From Rhynchopus euleeides (lineage: Eukaryota > Euglenozoa > Diplonemea > Diplonemida > Diplonemidae), in contig OY723253.1 of the NCBI GenBank assembly GCA_963210315.1, positions 1,116,001 to 1,180,000 on the forward strand: a DNA stretch of 64,000 nucleotides. Direction: 5' to 3'. How positions within the stretch are numbered: position 1 is the first letter of the stretch; every line of letters begins with the position of its first letter. The position numbers and the translations under genes are program-made. A model generated the notes under the pieces. The model did no database searches. It saw only the letters and a list, made by a program, of their open reading frames with translations, and was not told where the DNA came from. Shown here one piece after another: positions 29,332-40,929 of this stretch.

Positions 29332-32300
29332 TCAAGTGGATTGCGAGGCTTTGCGCTGCTTCCGCATGTGGTACAGACGCAGGCGGCGCTGAGCCGCCTC
29401 GTCTGGACTACGGCTGCGGGGCTGCGCCGAAAGCTGCCCCACATGCAGGGCGGGGGGGGCAAGCCTGTCGAGCCAGCGGGACGCACACTCCTGCACCGAG
29501 ACAGGCTCTGCAGGGGGCGCACGCAGCAGTGTCGCGATGCTGCCCTCCAGCACCTCCGTCGAGGGGCACGCGTGCTCGCCTGCAGATGGCATCGACGCCA
29601 CCTTGACGGCCTGCAGGACCAGGTCCAAGCGCCGCACTTCTCCGACATTGCCTTCATCTGCAGCCATTTGGCGCTTCTCTCCAAGCCTCGTCACAAGGCT
29701 GTCACGCACAACTCGGGGGCGTGGCTCCATCTCCTTGCGCTGCAGCAGCTTTGCTGGGTTCACGGGGAACGCACGGCGCCACTCTGCTGCCACCTCAGAC
29801 CGAGCCACCACCTGCAGGACGCGGTGGCCCAGATGCCGGGCACGCGGCATACCTCGTCACACTCCACCACGGCAAGCACCTTCAGCGTGCGGCGCGTCAT
29901 CGGCGACGACGGGGGCAGGGCCAACAGCTTCTGCCTCTCCACATCCCGCGCAGCATTCACAGCAACAAGGCGCTGCTCCTCCAGCAGGCGCCGCTCCATT
30001 TCAGGCGACACAGGCTCCGACGACGCGCTGCGCCTGCTGCTCGGGCTCCCCGCCTGGCCCTGCCACTCAGGCCCAGGCGCACCACACGCGCCCCCAGCCC
30101 CCTCGAGCTCAGGCTGCGGCTGGCCAGCCAGCCCACCCTCAGCTTCAGCCCCACCGGAGGCCTCTGGGGCAACACAAGGCGGCTGCGCCGCCACCACATC
30201 CGCACGCTGCGTCGAAACCGCGCCTTCCTGGGGGGCCCCCGGCTGCGGCTCGGCCTGCTGGCCTGCGCACATCGCGTCAGCCTCCTCTGCAGCCTGCGGC
30301 TGGGGCTGGGGCTCGGCTTCCTGATGCTGCTCCGCACACGCGACCTCAGCTTCAGGCACAGGCACCGCCGCAGGCGGTGAATCAACTCCACGGGGCTCCG
30401 CCCGAGTCTCCGACTCTGCAGCACTAGGGCTGCAATGCGGCAAGTCCTCCGCTGCCTGGGGCTGGGGCTCGGCCTGCTGGTGCTGCTCTGCACACGCGGC
30501 GTCCGTCTCTGCTGCCTGCGGCTGCACCTGGGGATCCTCCTGTGGCGCAGGAGGGGCAGGCTGTGGAGGCTGTGGGTCGTCCTGCCCGCCCTCCGACCCA
30601 GCGGCATGCTGGGGCAGAGGCTCAGCCGCGGCAGGAGTCTCCTCTGCGGGCGAGGCGACACGCTCAGAGGTGCCTGCTTCAGCACCGCAGCCAACCACCT
30701 CTGCGGCAGGCTCTGCAGCAGGCAGGCCCAGGCCCTCGGGCTCGGGGGGTGTCAGGGGGGCAGCGGCGTCCGCAGTCCCGCCCGCAGCGCCTGCTGCTGC
30801 TGCTGCTGCTGGCTGCTGTGCGGTGGGCGGAGACACACCCCCCGAAAGCCCTTCCGTGTCGGGTGTGCTGAGTGCGTCGGGCGGGGGTGGTGGAGGCGTC
30901 CCACCGGTGCCGTCGGACAGCACATCCGGGTCCCCAGCTGCTGGCTGGGTGCCGCGCGGCACGGGCGGCTCCCCGCTGGGGGTGGCAGGAGCTGGCTCCG
31001 CCACACTGGCCTCCTCTGGCGCCGGCACATCGGGGCACGCTTCTTCCGCCTCGTGGAGGCCGGGCACTGTCTGGTCCAGGCTGGCACCTGCGTCTGCACC
31101 CACACCCTCCACAGGCGCTGGAGGCAGGGGTTCCTGCAGCTGGGTCTGCTGCGGGCTGTGCGTCGCTGTGTCAGGCGTGCTGAGTGCATCGGGCGGGGGT
31201 GGTGGAGGCGTCTCCCCGGTGCCGTCGGACAGCACATCCGGGTCCCCAGGCGCCTCGGCACCACACGGCACGGGCGGCTCCCCGCTGGCATCGACGGCAG
31301 GAGCTGGCCCCGCCACACTGGGGGCAGCGTCGGCCTCCACCTCCTCCTCCTCCTCCGGCACCACCACCTCGGGACACGCCTCCTCCGCCTCGGCAACGAA
31401 CGGCGCCGCCTCGTGGAGGCCGGGCACTGTCTGGTCCAGGCTGGCACCTGCACCCACACCCTCCACAGGCCCTGCTGCTGTGGGCGGGCCGCCCTCGCTG
31501 TGCACTGCAGAGCCCCCAGGGGCAGGCTGCTCTGCCACGTCGGCAGGCGGCACAGGTGGCAGTACCCCCTCCGCTGTGCCAGCATCTGCAGGCTCCTGCT
31601 CCTGCTGCTGCGGCGCCTCCTCAGCAGGTGCGGTGTGGGGGGTGTCGCTGCCGTGCTCCTCGATGCGCTGCTCGAGCCGCCCCAGGTGGTCCGCATCGAG
31701 CGACATCGCATCCAGCGGGTGCGCCCACCCGCCCCCCTCCCACCACAGGGGCTCGGGTGGGGGGTCCTGCCCGCAGGACTCTGCGTGCCGTGCTGCGGCG
31801 CTCTGCACAGCCACGGCGGCACGCCGCTTCGCTGCCTGCTGCTGGCGCCGCTCCTCCTCAGCCTTCTCGGCCTGCATCTTCTCCTTCACGGCGTTCCGCT
31901 CTGCCTGGCGCGCCTGGTCCTGCGCCTCTGCCTCCTCCTTCTCTTTCGCGATACGCTCTTTCCGGAGCCGCTCCAGGCGCGCAACAGGGTCCTCCTGCTC
32001 CGTCTCCCCAGCGGTATCGCTACCCGCGACAACACGGCGTGCCTCTGTCCCGACGCGGTACTCCTGCAGGACCTCCTCTGCCTCATCCCCGTCGTGCTCC
32101 TCCACCTCCAGGGGGAGGAGATGCTCTGTGAACGCGTCGCAGAACTCCGCCCCAGCACCGTGCATGTTGAGCAGCCACGCAGCCTCGCTGGACTCCAGCA
32201 GCACAGGGTTGCCGGCAGCCGTCTGCAGCTGCTTCAGATAGATCACGGAGGTGCCCTCCTCGCGTGCCAGGATGCTCTTGCCCCCTGATGCCCCGGACAG

Positions 32301-32492
32301 CAGGTAGACTGCGTCGTTGGTGAGGGCGACACCCCCTTCGTGGATGTGTGTCCCGTCTGCATCGCCAACCTGGGTGAAGGTCGCAGAGGCGCTGAAATGC
32401 AGCGTGCTGCAGCCTGCGTCAGTGGCCCCCTCGGAGGAGGCGTGCCAGTCGTATCTGTCGTCACACGCGTCATCCTTCTCCAGAAGTGACAT
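29332..32492 (-). CDS. PH-like/coiled-coil protein with long acidic Pro-Glu-Ala repeats (two exons)
   Basis: Exons 32492-29853 and 29811-29332, 1,039 residues. A 41-nt intron (GTATGC...CTGCAG) is needed to continue the frame. Residues about 20-135 look beta-rich and end in a helix (AEFCDAFTEHLLPLEVEE), reminiscent of a PH-like fold; this is inference. About 150-240 is a charged coiled coil (RKERIAKEKEEAEAQ). About 260-830 is Pro/Glu/Ala/Gln-rich with an imperfectly duplicated ~100-residue unit (ASLDQTVPGLHEA, GDPDVLSDGTG, PPPPPPDALSTPDT) and CAEQHQ-AEPQPQ units. The second exon encodes a helical basic C-terminus. The ATG is the first in frame; a short out-of-frame ATG precedes it at 32505. 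The family is not recognised; a scaffold at membrane or cytoskeleton is plausible. Confidence 0.7.
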
Positions 32493-33647
32493 GGGTGCAG
32501 TGCATCCAGCCACAGCCACAGCCCTGTGGTGTGGTGTTGTATTGTGTGTTGAGCCAAGGGGAGTACGGTAATGCCGATGCGGATCGCCCCCTGCCGCCCC
32601 CTCACGAAACCAAAGCGCATGGGGGAGGGAGGGGGTGAGGAGGAGGGGGTTTGGGCACCGGAATAAACTCAGCAGATTCAGACGGGCAGATATATGTCAC
32701 TTAGAACACTGATTTACGCACGTGGCACAACCTGGCAACCGGGGGAAGGAGGGAATCGAAATTCGGGGAGGGGGGGGTGGAGGGGAAATCGCTTCAAACG
32801 ACGGAAGTGGTTTTGAAGCGGTGTAGCGAGTTCAAAGGAGGATACGCAGCGCGAAAGTCGCCTTTTTGTTTCGCGCGCTTTTCAATCACAAGCCAGAGGA
32901 CAGCCCTCAGGAGGCCCCGCTAGGAACTCTCTCTCTCTCTCTCTCTCTCTATATCCCAACACTCTTCTGAAAGGTGTCGAGCAGAGAGTGATTCTCCTGG
33001 GTAGCGGGTCCAGGGGTGTAAAGAAGAGAGGACCTGGCGGAATGTGTTTGTTTGTGCAACCGGGCGGTGGGGGAGGGGGGGGGGGGGAGGGACGGCATTC
33101 CGCATACAGAAAAGAACGTGGGTTGCATAACAACTCAGGCTCAGGCCACATCACGGGGTGAGGCGGTCCATACAGAATCAGCCAGACTCAGAGACGGGAG
33201 AGGTAAACCAGCCACCTTCCGAAAAGGGCAAGCAGCAGGCAATTTGGTTTGCCAACCAACAGAGAAATCACGTCAAAAGGGGGGGTCAGGCAATGATGGC
33301 ATTGAGAAGACACGGTTTTCCCGCACCCCCCCTGGCAAGGGTTCTTAGGGGAGGGGGGGGTGGGGGGGTGGGGTTATGCAGACAAGGGCAAAGGGGAGGA
33401 TGGGGGGGGGGCAGACGTAAAGCCGGTATCCTTACACTCATGCTAGGTCTTCTGGGCCTGGGACCTAGTGGGAGGCAAGGGTTCTCCAGTGGTTGGCACC
33501 TTCGCAGGCCCAGGCAGGGGGGGTGCAGGGGGGGTTTGATCGTCGAGAGTGAATGGAAAAGTAAGTCTCCCAGCACCTTCTCGCAATGTAGGGGGGGGGG
33601 AATGTTGATGCATTGATGTAGGGAATCAAGGGAGGAAAGGGAGAGGG
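32493..33647. other. Intergenic sequence, left part
   Basis: No gene recognised. It holds G-rich low-complexity runs (32620-32660, 33065-33090, 33345-33415) and a CT microsatellite at 32928-32951. The acceptor CCACACCACAG for the gene starting at 32492 lies at about 32524-32534. Confidence 0.55.
32928..32951. repeat. CT dinucleotide microsatellite
   Basis: About twelve CT units in a row within the intergenic space. Confidence 0.95.
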
Positions 33648-33790
33648 CTTTTGTTGGAACACAGATACCCCCTACTCTTTGCATACCAAGGACACCACCC
33701 CACCAGTCAGATGAAGTGGTGTGAGTGGGGTCGCAAAGATCCAGCTAAAGGCACGGAAAGTTTAGGTTGGCTACACCGAACTAACAAAAC
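33648..33790 (+). repeat. Dispersed intergenic repeat, copy B
   Basis: Starts TTTTGTTGGAACACAGATAC, contains CAGATGAAGTGGTGTGAGTG and GCTAAAGGCACGGAAAG, and ends GGCTACACCGAACTAACAAA. It is more diverged from A and C than they are from each other (CTGATGA has become CAGATGA). Confidence 0.8.
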
Positions 33791-34580
33791 AAATATCAGG
33801 CGTGATTAGAAACCGCAACGACACTTCGTTACATTTGGAGGATCGTCAAACACCAACCTAACGTGAGATGGTCAGGGCGGTGACGTGCACAGTGTTTCCA
33901 GAAGTGGTGTATTCCAATGGGATGAACGCAGATCGCCCTCGACCCCAGAGAAGTAGCGTGCAGTTCTGTTTCACAGGTGATATGGGGGCTCGCCACCGGT
34001 GCATCAAATAGGGGAGACACCAGTCTGTGGAGAGACGAGTGGTGCCCTTTTGCTGACCCGTGTTATTACGCTTTTTTTAAGATAAAGGAGCTTGGGGGAG
34101 CCCAACAAGTGGCGAGCTTTTAGCACATGCATGAAGCGTAGAAGTGTAGGAGTGATTCCAACGCCCCTGATTCCTTGTGTGTCTAGCGATCTCGTGTTCA
34201 CATGTGCTCCGCGCCCACATCGAAGCAGCAGACTACAGGGTGGTAGAAGCCCCAACGCATCAAGTCAGGAAGTACAGTTGCTGCACTGTGTGTGTTGGCA
34301 GAAAGACGGACAGAAACGGCATTAGTAACCAAAGTAGCGGCGCCGGGGGTGAGGCAATTTACCCGGAAACAAAGGAGCCTGCTGAGCCGGGGTGCTGGAA
34401 AGCACCGGTCCCTGTGTGCAGCACCACCCGGGTCGGGTGGGCACCACACCTCACTTTGCCCTTGACACAACCCTCGCCTGCATAAAGCCTGCATCATTCC
34501 ACTGCACATGATGCCCTCACAGTCACGCATTCAGGACACGCTCTGCATCGTATCGGAGACAATCATGACTGGCATTTCCG
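33791..34580. other. Intergenic sequence, right part
   Basis: About 790 bp of unique-looking sequence with no recognisable ORF or RNA; it serves as the downstream region of the cytochrome b561 gene. Confidence 0.5.
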
Positions 34581-36844
34581 TCACCTGTTCTGGCACTCGA
34601 CCTGTGTGTTATCCACGTCGTGGACATTCTTTATCGTCTCGATGGAGTCCTGGCGTGGCCGCTCTGCCATGGTCCTGCGGCGCACCTTCAGCAGCACGAA
34701 GGACAGCGTGAGGAAGGCAATGCTCACAAAGAAGCCTGCCATGATCTTCCCGGTAATCTGTGTGTTCGTGGGATACAGCTCGTTGTAGTTCGCAATGCCC
34801 GTCGCAATCTGAACGTAGGAGAGCAGGACAATCAGAATGCTCAGTAGGATGTGCACGATACGGAAGATCTCGCGTGCAGGGTTGCGTGGGGTGCGCATCT
34901 CCTCCGTGCGCAGCAGCGGCAGCACCAGCTGCAGCGCGAGGAAGCTGATCACAGATATCCCAAGGCCTTTGTGCCCATAGCGCGCCCCGCGGTTGAACTG
35001 TGTCAGAGCAAAGCCTACAGACGTGAATGTGAGCACTGCTGCCAGGATCATCACGACGGTGTGCACGAGGTTATGCAGGGGCATGCCCCACACGTTGAGG
35101 TCCAGTTGGAACACCGTGCGGCCGAACTTCTGCACGAGGACGCCGACAGGCACCAGGAAGGCCCACACAAATGCGAGCGTCACCCCGTGCACCGCAGCTT
35201 TGTGACGGTTGTCGGCAGGGACATTCCCGTTGTTCACAATACCCGTGCCGGTCGTCAGATCGAGGGAGACGGAGCCGCGCCCTGTGTGGCCCTCACGCAC
35301 GTCCCTCTCCAGGGCGTGGAAGGCGTAGTTGAAGTTCAGCACATTGCGGTTGTCCTCGTATTGCCCAGGGAGGCCTTGGGCTTTGCTATCGAGGTAGAAC
35401 CTCAGAACGTGGTACGTGTCGCTCATGTCGTTGACAGTTTCAGCTGAGATACTGTGAATAGGCTGTGGGGCAGGGTGGGCATGGGAACGGTGGTGTGGCA
35501 AGGCACACATGAGTGTCATGCAGGACCGTAGAACACACTGAGCACCTGCTCTTTATGTGTTCCACTGCAACACACGCAACCGGTTGTCGCACGAGCGTAG
35601 TCTGCGAACCTCCCACCCCCACTCCCACCAAGGCCATGCATGAGTGTATTTGTCATACCTCCAAGATGTCAAAGACCTGCGGGGTCGCAGAGTTTGGCGT
35701 CCGTTTGTCATCAATCAGAAACTTTCCGGCAACTGCTCCCACTTGCAGCACTGCATGCGCCGGTCCCTGAACAGTGAGCGAGAGGTAGGTTGAATAAAAT
35801 AGGTGTCAAACACATCAGCTGTTGCTTGGGCGCCAAATTCGGTGATAGCCAAACTCTTGAACAAAACACCCAAAAGATATGTGGGCGTGTGCCTTCGTAG
35901 CCAGCCACCTGACCCTTTTGAAATATTGACACTGTGCCGTAGGACGGCACGCACTCCACATGCATAGATTAACCGCATACCATCTGCCCAATGGTGCCTG
36001 TCGGAAACGAGATGCCGGACCAACCCAGTGCACGGGTGGCCAACGCAAAGTGCATTCCATTCCCGCTCTCATTCGATTTCCAGTGCAGCGAGATGTCAGG
36101 CTCCAGCATCCGGGTGCAGGTGTAGAGCCCTGGGGCCCCCGTCTCCCACACCATGCCCTCTGACAGGTTCATCGACAGATACGACTGAGGGCACTTCAGA
36201 TCCGAGGCCGGGGGTTGGGGCGTGCGGGTAAACGCCGACGGCGGCAACGGTGTCCAGATGGGTTGAACTACTGGGACGTAGGTTTCCGGAACGCCCGTCT
36301 CGGGGGGGATCGGAGTTTGGTCCAGGTCAATCTCCATGAACTGCCGCTCGCTGTGGTGCGTTAGCGCAGTACTGCTAGCGTGGTACGCGACGACCAACGT
36401 TGTCTTCTTCGCAATGTCCACCTTCACATTGCCTCCCGCGATGGTGCGGGAGAACTCGAGGAACGTGTCCCCCCCTGTGCGTGTCACGCTGCCGCTCTGC
36501 AGCCACGAAGCAAATGGCTGCTTCACAACGCTGATAATCGACTTCGACTGCAGGGAATACGCGGCAACCTCCTCGCCCTCCAAGCCGCCTATCACCGCAT
36601 CGCTCCCCACCATGAAGCCGAGTGTGCTGAAGCCCACACCAACCCACCCGTTCCCCGGCGCGACCACGCCCATCGCCAGTGTGTTTTTGTCGTTAACCAG
36701 ATTCCAGTGGAATGTGAACGCCCCGTGCTTCTCAGTGCAGGCGTAACCATTCCGCAACGAGGCCTCGCATGCCGCATCACACCCACCCGGCAGGCTGAGG
36801 CAAACCGCAGCAAGGCACCCCAGCACAGTCCGTAGCAGCCGCAT
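34581..36844 (-). CDS. DOMON-DOMON-cytochrome b561 transmembrane redox protein (CYBDOM, three exons)
   Basis: Exons 36844-35981, 35766-35659 and 35462-34581 join in phase 0 to 617 residues; introns of 214 and 196 nt begin GTATGC and GTATGA. Residues 1-24 are a signal peptide (RLLRTVLGCLAAVCLSL). DOMON 1 spans about 28-150 (GNGWVGVGFSTLGFMVGSDAVIG); DOMON 2 spans about 235-330 and crosses the first two exons. Residues 410-585 contain five membrane helices with the four His positions of cytochrome b561: His416, His458 (or 454), His488 in YGHKGLG, and His528. Such proteins move electrons across a membrane, often for ferric-iron or ascorbate-linked reduction (family knowledge). Read without splicing this region would appear as two separate genes. 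Confidence 0.85.
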
Positions 36845-37117
36845 GGCGGCAGGGATGGGAGGAGGGGTGCACACCACGAGTGTAAACCTTGGTGGCGCTG
36901 GGTGGTGGGGAGCAGACAAAAAGAGACCGGTATTCGTTCCGAACGCTGCCACGAATATTTTCTGTGCCAGACGCAAACCATGCAAAAAAGCAAGGGGGTG
37001 GATGGGGGCAGGGCAGGGACACGGCATTCTGAGAGATGTTGTACACAACGATTTGTAACGGGCGTATATACAGACAGAACGGACACAGCGAGGTGAACTC
37101 GCTTGTAACACACATGG

Positions 37118-39331
37118 CTAGAAATCATCGGAGTCCGATTCACCGCCACGCTGCATCGGTGCAGGCGCCGGCTCTGCCTGCTGAATATTCGACCTCTTCT
37201 TGGCACCGAGGCGGGCCCCGAGCGACAGCGAGCTGCTGAACCCGGGCAAAACCTCGTTGCCTTTGCCGAAGTCATCCTGCGCGCCGCGCATAACCATATT
37301 AAGAAGGCGGGACGTGCCACTGCGCGACGGAGGCCCACGCCTTGACGAAGAGGGGGCCGTGCTGCTGGCACCATCAGCACCACCTGCCTCGCCAAGCCCG
37401 GTCTTCCCAGCAGTCTTATGCTTGAAGTTGAAGGCTATCGGGGTCCGCTCGCTGCTGAGCAGAACAAGTGCATCAGCCAGGCCCTGCAGCGCCAGCTCAT
37501 CCTCCTTCCGCACACACCAATGCGGTGCGATGGCCTTTGCGAAGTGGGCACACACATCGTGGTGCTCTGTCTTATCCTCGGCGTAGAATACATCGTGCAG
37601 GTGATCCAGCATGACATGCAGCAGCTCGAGAGTAGAGGAGTCGACACCCAAAGCGCTGAGGCGTTGCCTGGGCTCCTTTGCAAGGGCAACCTTATTGCTG
37701 GGTGTGGGCAGCGCCAGGATGCCCCGGAAGCGCGCGTTGTAGGGAATCACCAGCCCCCTCCCCTGGTTGCAGAAGCGCAGCAGCTCGATGACACACCACC
37801 CCTTCTGGGCGACAGGCGTGTCGCCTTGCTGCTCGACAAGCTTCTTGACGCACACTTGGGGGAACGTCTTCGCCGCATCGAAAACACGCTTCCGGAGGCG
37901 CCACTTCGCCCCATCCGCATCAGGCCCTGTGACGACATAGTCATCGAGAGACCTGTGACCCTGCTCCTTGACGTACTGCAGGATGTCGTTGACACAGTGC
38001 ACCACCTTCTCCAAAGGCAGGTTTTTGATATAATCGAGTGCGCGCGATTCCGACTCCTCCACCTCCTGCTGAGGGAGATGGCTCGGGATGTTGTTCGGGG
38101 GCCTCTCTCGCGTGTCGCCGCTGTAGTCCAGCAGGTTGTCCGGAACAACCAGGGGGCTGGTCACCTCGCCCGCTTCGGCAAACCCGGTGGCGGGGGGGCT
38201 TTGGGGCGCCAGTGACGCAGGGGTTGCAGAGGCGGTCGACATGAGCTGCGCTGCCGCGAGCACCGCCTCGCCTGCAGCTGCCAGCTGCGGCTTGGACACA
38301 GGGGCGGGTGCCGCGAGGGCGGCAGGCGAGGGGTGTGCCGCTGCCAGTGATGACTGCACCCTGGGCGACTGTGCTGCGGTATGCGGCTGTGATGCCGTTT
38401 CCATCTGCACAGATGTGGCATCCGGCACGACAGGGACAGCATCAGGATCAGGCCTGAGCACCTGCCCACCCGCCAACCCAGCACCCGACACCACCGGCTG
38501 CCCTGCATACTGCTGCTGGGGAGGTGGGAACTCTTGCGGCTGCTGTTGATACTGCTGCTGCAGAGGGTGCGGTGGCACCTGCGGGTGGTGTTGGGGAAGC
38601 TGCTGCGTCTGCTGCTGCGGCTGCTGCATGCCCATAGGGGGGTACATCGCCCCTCCCGGAAACGGCATCGGCCCCCCTGCTGCGTAGGGATACGGCATGG
38701 GAAGCTGCTGCGCCTGCTGCTGCATGGGGTACGGCATCGGAAACCCCTGCCGCTGCCCCTTCACACTCTTCCCCCGCCTCCGCCGCCCCTTATGCGAGCC
38801 TGGGTCGTGGTGCGCAGGGGGCATCATGAACTGCATTGCGTATGGATTCATCTGCCAGGCCCCCGCACCCGGCATCGCCCCAAGCTGCTGGTTGTAGAAT
38901 GCAGGCGGCGGGTGGGACTCATCCTTCGATGGCACAGACGAAGCGGATGACGACCGTGACCCCTCTGACGAGGGGGGGCTTTGCCGATTTCGCCGCCTGC
39001 GGCGTGTGGCTGTGGCATCCACCTCTAGGAGGCGCTTCAACGCCTCCACCTTGTCGATGGCCTGCGGCAGGGAGTTGCTGTGTATAAACGTCCTGGACAT
39101 TCCGAGCTGCTGCTCCAGCCGCTCGCCCCTTTGCCGCAGGACATCGAGGCGCTCCTCGAAGAAGGGGACGCAGTACTGCAGCAGGTTCAGCGACTCCACC
39201 TCGCCTCGCCTGCGTGCACGGCGTGCCTGCCGCATCAACTCGTCGATGCACACCTCCAAACGATCTGTCCGAGCGGCAAGCCCACGCAGCTGCTGACTCG
39301 CTGCATTGCCAGCAGTCCCGTGCGATGCCAT
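37118..39331 (-). CDS. Uncharacterised Pro/Gln-rich protein with conserved-looking helical C-terminal domain
   Basis: 737 residues, single exon, from the ATG at 39331. Residues 1-110 are helical with a basic Arg cluster (ATRRRRRNRQ). About 130-400 is low-complexity Pro/Gln/Met/Gly, with runs such as QQPQQQTQQLPQHHPQ, and Ala/Pro-rich. About 420-640 looks like a folded alpha-helical domain (LDYIKNLPLEKVVHCVNDIL, KGWCVIELLRFCNQGRG, LELLHVMLDHLHDVFYAEDK). The tail is Ser/Arg-rich and ends acidic (GGESDSDDF). The layout recalls RNA-binding or P-body-type factors with a prion-like linker, but no domain is identified with confidence. It has no intron, unlike most neighbours. Confidence 0.7.
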   Translation of the reverse strand: MASHGTAGNAASQQLRGLAARTDRLEVCIDELMRQARRARRRGEVESLNLLQYCVPFFEERLDVLRQRGERLEQQLGMSRTFIHSNSLPQAIDKVEALKRLLEVDATATRRRRRNRQSPPSSEGSRSSSASSVPSKDESHPPPAFYNQQLGAMPGAGAWQMNPYAMQFMMPPAHHDPGSHKGRRRRGKSVKGQRQGFPMPYPMQQQAQQLPMPYPYAAGGPMPFPGGAMYPPMGMQQPQQQTQQLPQHHPQVPPHPLQQQYQQQPQEFPPPQQQYAGQPVVSGAGLAGGQVLRPDPDAVPVVPDATSVQMETASQPHTAAQSPRVQSSLAAAHPSPAALAAPAPVSKPQLAAAGEAVLAAAQLMSTASATPASLAPQSPPATGFAEAGEVTSPLVVPDNLLDYSGDTRERPPNNIPSHLPQQEVEESESRALDYIKNLPLEKVVHCVNDILQYVKEQGHRSLDDYVVTGPDADGAKWRLRKRVFDAAKTFPQVCVKKLVEQQGDTPVAQKGWCVIELLRFCNQGRGLVIPYNARFRGILALPTPSNKVALAKEPRQRLSALGVDSSTLELLHVMLDHLHDVFYAEDKTEHHDVCAHFAKAIAPHWCVRKEDELALQGLADALVLLSSERTPIAFNFKHKTAGKTGLGEAGGADGASSTAPSSSRRGPPSRSGTSRLLNMVMRGAQDDFGKGNEVLPGFSSSLSLGARLGAKKRSNIQQAEPAPAPMQRGGESDSDDF

Positions 39332-39450
39332 GCCCTGTGTCGGGTGGATGTAGGCTGCACGTGTGTGAATGAGCGAAATAGTTGAGGCGTGCTAAATCTT
39401 ACACGGTGCAACCACCTCAATCAGGCAACACGCCATCATCCGATGCCAAA

Positions 39451-39656
39451 AACTATCTGTGCCCCCGCTGGATCGTAAAGTGGCAGCAAAACGAGACAAT
39501 AAACCAATTACTGCCGAAAGGTGTTTCGTTGGAACGCAGACCCCACTCTTTGTGTACACCACTCCCCGGTCTGATGAAGTGGTGGGAGTGGGGACGCACG
39601 ATCTCAGCTCAAGGCACCGAAAGTTTCCCCAGTTGGCTACGCCGAACTAACAAAAT
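39451..39656 (+). repeat. Dispersed intergenic repeat, copy C
   Basis: The core at 39522-39656 starts TTTCGTTGGAACGCAGACCC, contains GGTCTGATGAAGTGGTGGG and GGCACCGAAAG, and ends GGCTACGCCGAACTAACAAA. The upstream block at 39451-39485 (GTGCCCCC, GGATCGTAAAGTGGCAGC) matches the block upstream of copy A. It lies 120 bp upstream of the start codon at 39331. Confidence 0.8.
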
Positions 39657-40929
39657 CCCTCGCAGATAAGAAAGAACGCCACAGCAACAGGGTGCGGAGG
39701 CCGTGGGGCTGGGCGGGCGGTGGGGGGGGTGGTACCCAATTCCGAGACAGCTGCCATCAGACACGGATTGTACTCCCTGCTCGTCTTTTTGTCCCGTGGG
39801 CGCAGGTGCGGGCGGGGTGGTGGGGGGGGACGAGGAACTGCCGGCGTTCCTTCTCAGGCTTGTGATCTTCTGCTACCTGCATATGACCCACACCCTCCAC
39901 CACACAGCCTCCCAGTAAAAACCTCTCCCACACGTCTTTCCGCCTTTCAGGAAAAGGCGAAAAAAACGATACGGCCTCGAGGCGATGGAGAGGGGCGGGG
40001 GCGGGTTTGGTACCAAAAAAACACGTGCCTTCCCTTGGTTGCCCCTCCTCACAAAAAACGTTTGTGCCGGTTCCAGCACACACACCCCCACCCTCCCTCC
40101 CACTCACGCTGGGTGGCACATCCCCCCGACCCCCCCGCGCGTCTCCTCCGACACCCATAAAATAGGGGAAGAAGAAGAAGCCATTTTTTTCTCTCCGGAG
40201 AAAAAAAATACATCGTGAAATCGTCTCCCTGCCCCTCTCTCCCGCTCTTCCCAAAAAATAGTAACTCCCCCCTCCCCTCCCTCACTTTCACCCCCCCCCC
40301 CCACCTGAAGTCGCTCCCGAACAGCATGTCCTGAATCTGACCCCCCCCCCCCCCCCTCCCTCTCCCACCTCGTCGCGGATGCCGCGCAACGCTTTTTTTT
40401 GTACCGCTCGGAAAGAGAAAAAAAATAATGACACACGTGAAGGCACAGGCCGCCCCCTCCTGTGTGAAGCTCTTTTCTTCTCTGCCAAACCACACCCACA
40501 AATCGCAGGCCCCTCCAAACACCCCACCCCCCCCACCAGCTCCCCCCCCGACTGATTTTGCTTTGCTTCCCTGCCCCTCTCCGTTCCTCAAGAGGGGGTG
40601 GGAAAAAGGCCTTTCACAGCAGGCCTAAAAACGGACATCATTTCTTTTTCGGCACGGCGAGGAAGGAGCACGACATGAAGGTAAAAATGGTGCGGGAGGG
40701 GTGGGGGTGGGGGGTGGGAGGACGCGGCATCGCAGGGGGGGGGGGGGGCTAAAGATCCTCACACACACACACCCACACCTCTAACTACCTACCCACCACT
40801 ACACACGTATCTGCGACCCTGGGGCTGGCAAGCAGCGTGTGGTGATGTAGGGCCTCTGGGAGGGAGGGAAGGTGTGGCGCGTGTTTGGGGGAGTTGGGGG
40901 TGTGGGGTGGCAGGTAGCCTGGGGGCAGA
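39657..40929. other. Intergenic low-complexity sequence
   Basis: About 1.3 kb with G- and C-runs, A-runs and a CA-rich block at 40755-40780. Long open frames here come from homopolymer composition and carry no recognisable domain. No gene is supported. Confidence 0.6.

Noticed and set aside
30435..32288. Plus-strand frames of 617 and 523 codons opposite the PH-like/coiled-coil gene
   Set aside because: Antisense shadows of the Pro/Glu/Ala repeats; the minus strand has the splice site, start context and coiled coil.
39522..39656. Hammerhead ribozyme: CTGATGA and CGAAA boxes occur in repeat copy C
   Set aside because: The stem II closing pair is A-C, the segment before stem I has no UH cleavage dinucleotide, copy B has lost CTGATGA and copy A has AGAAA. 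The core pairing does not hold across copies.
23250..39656. C/D-box snoRNA (TGATGA box C) in the dispersed repeats
   Set aside because: No CTGA box D at a suitable distance in any of the three copies and no terminal stem bringing the ends together in the usual way.
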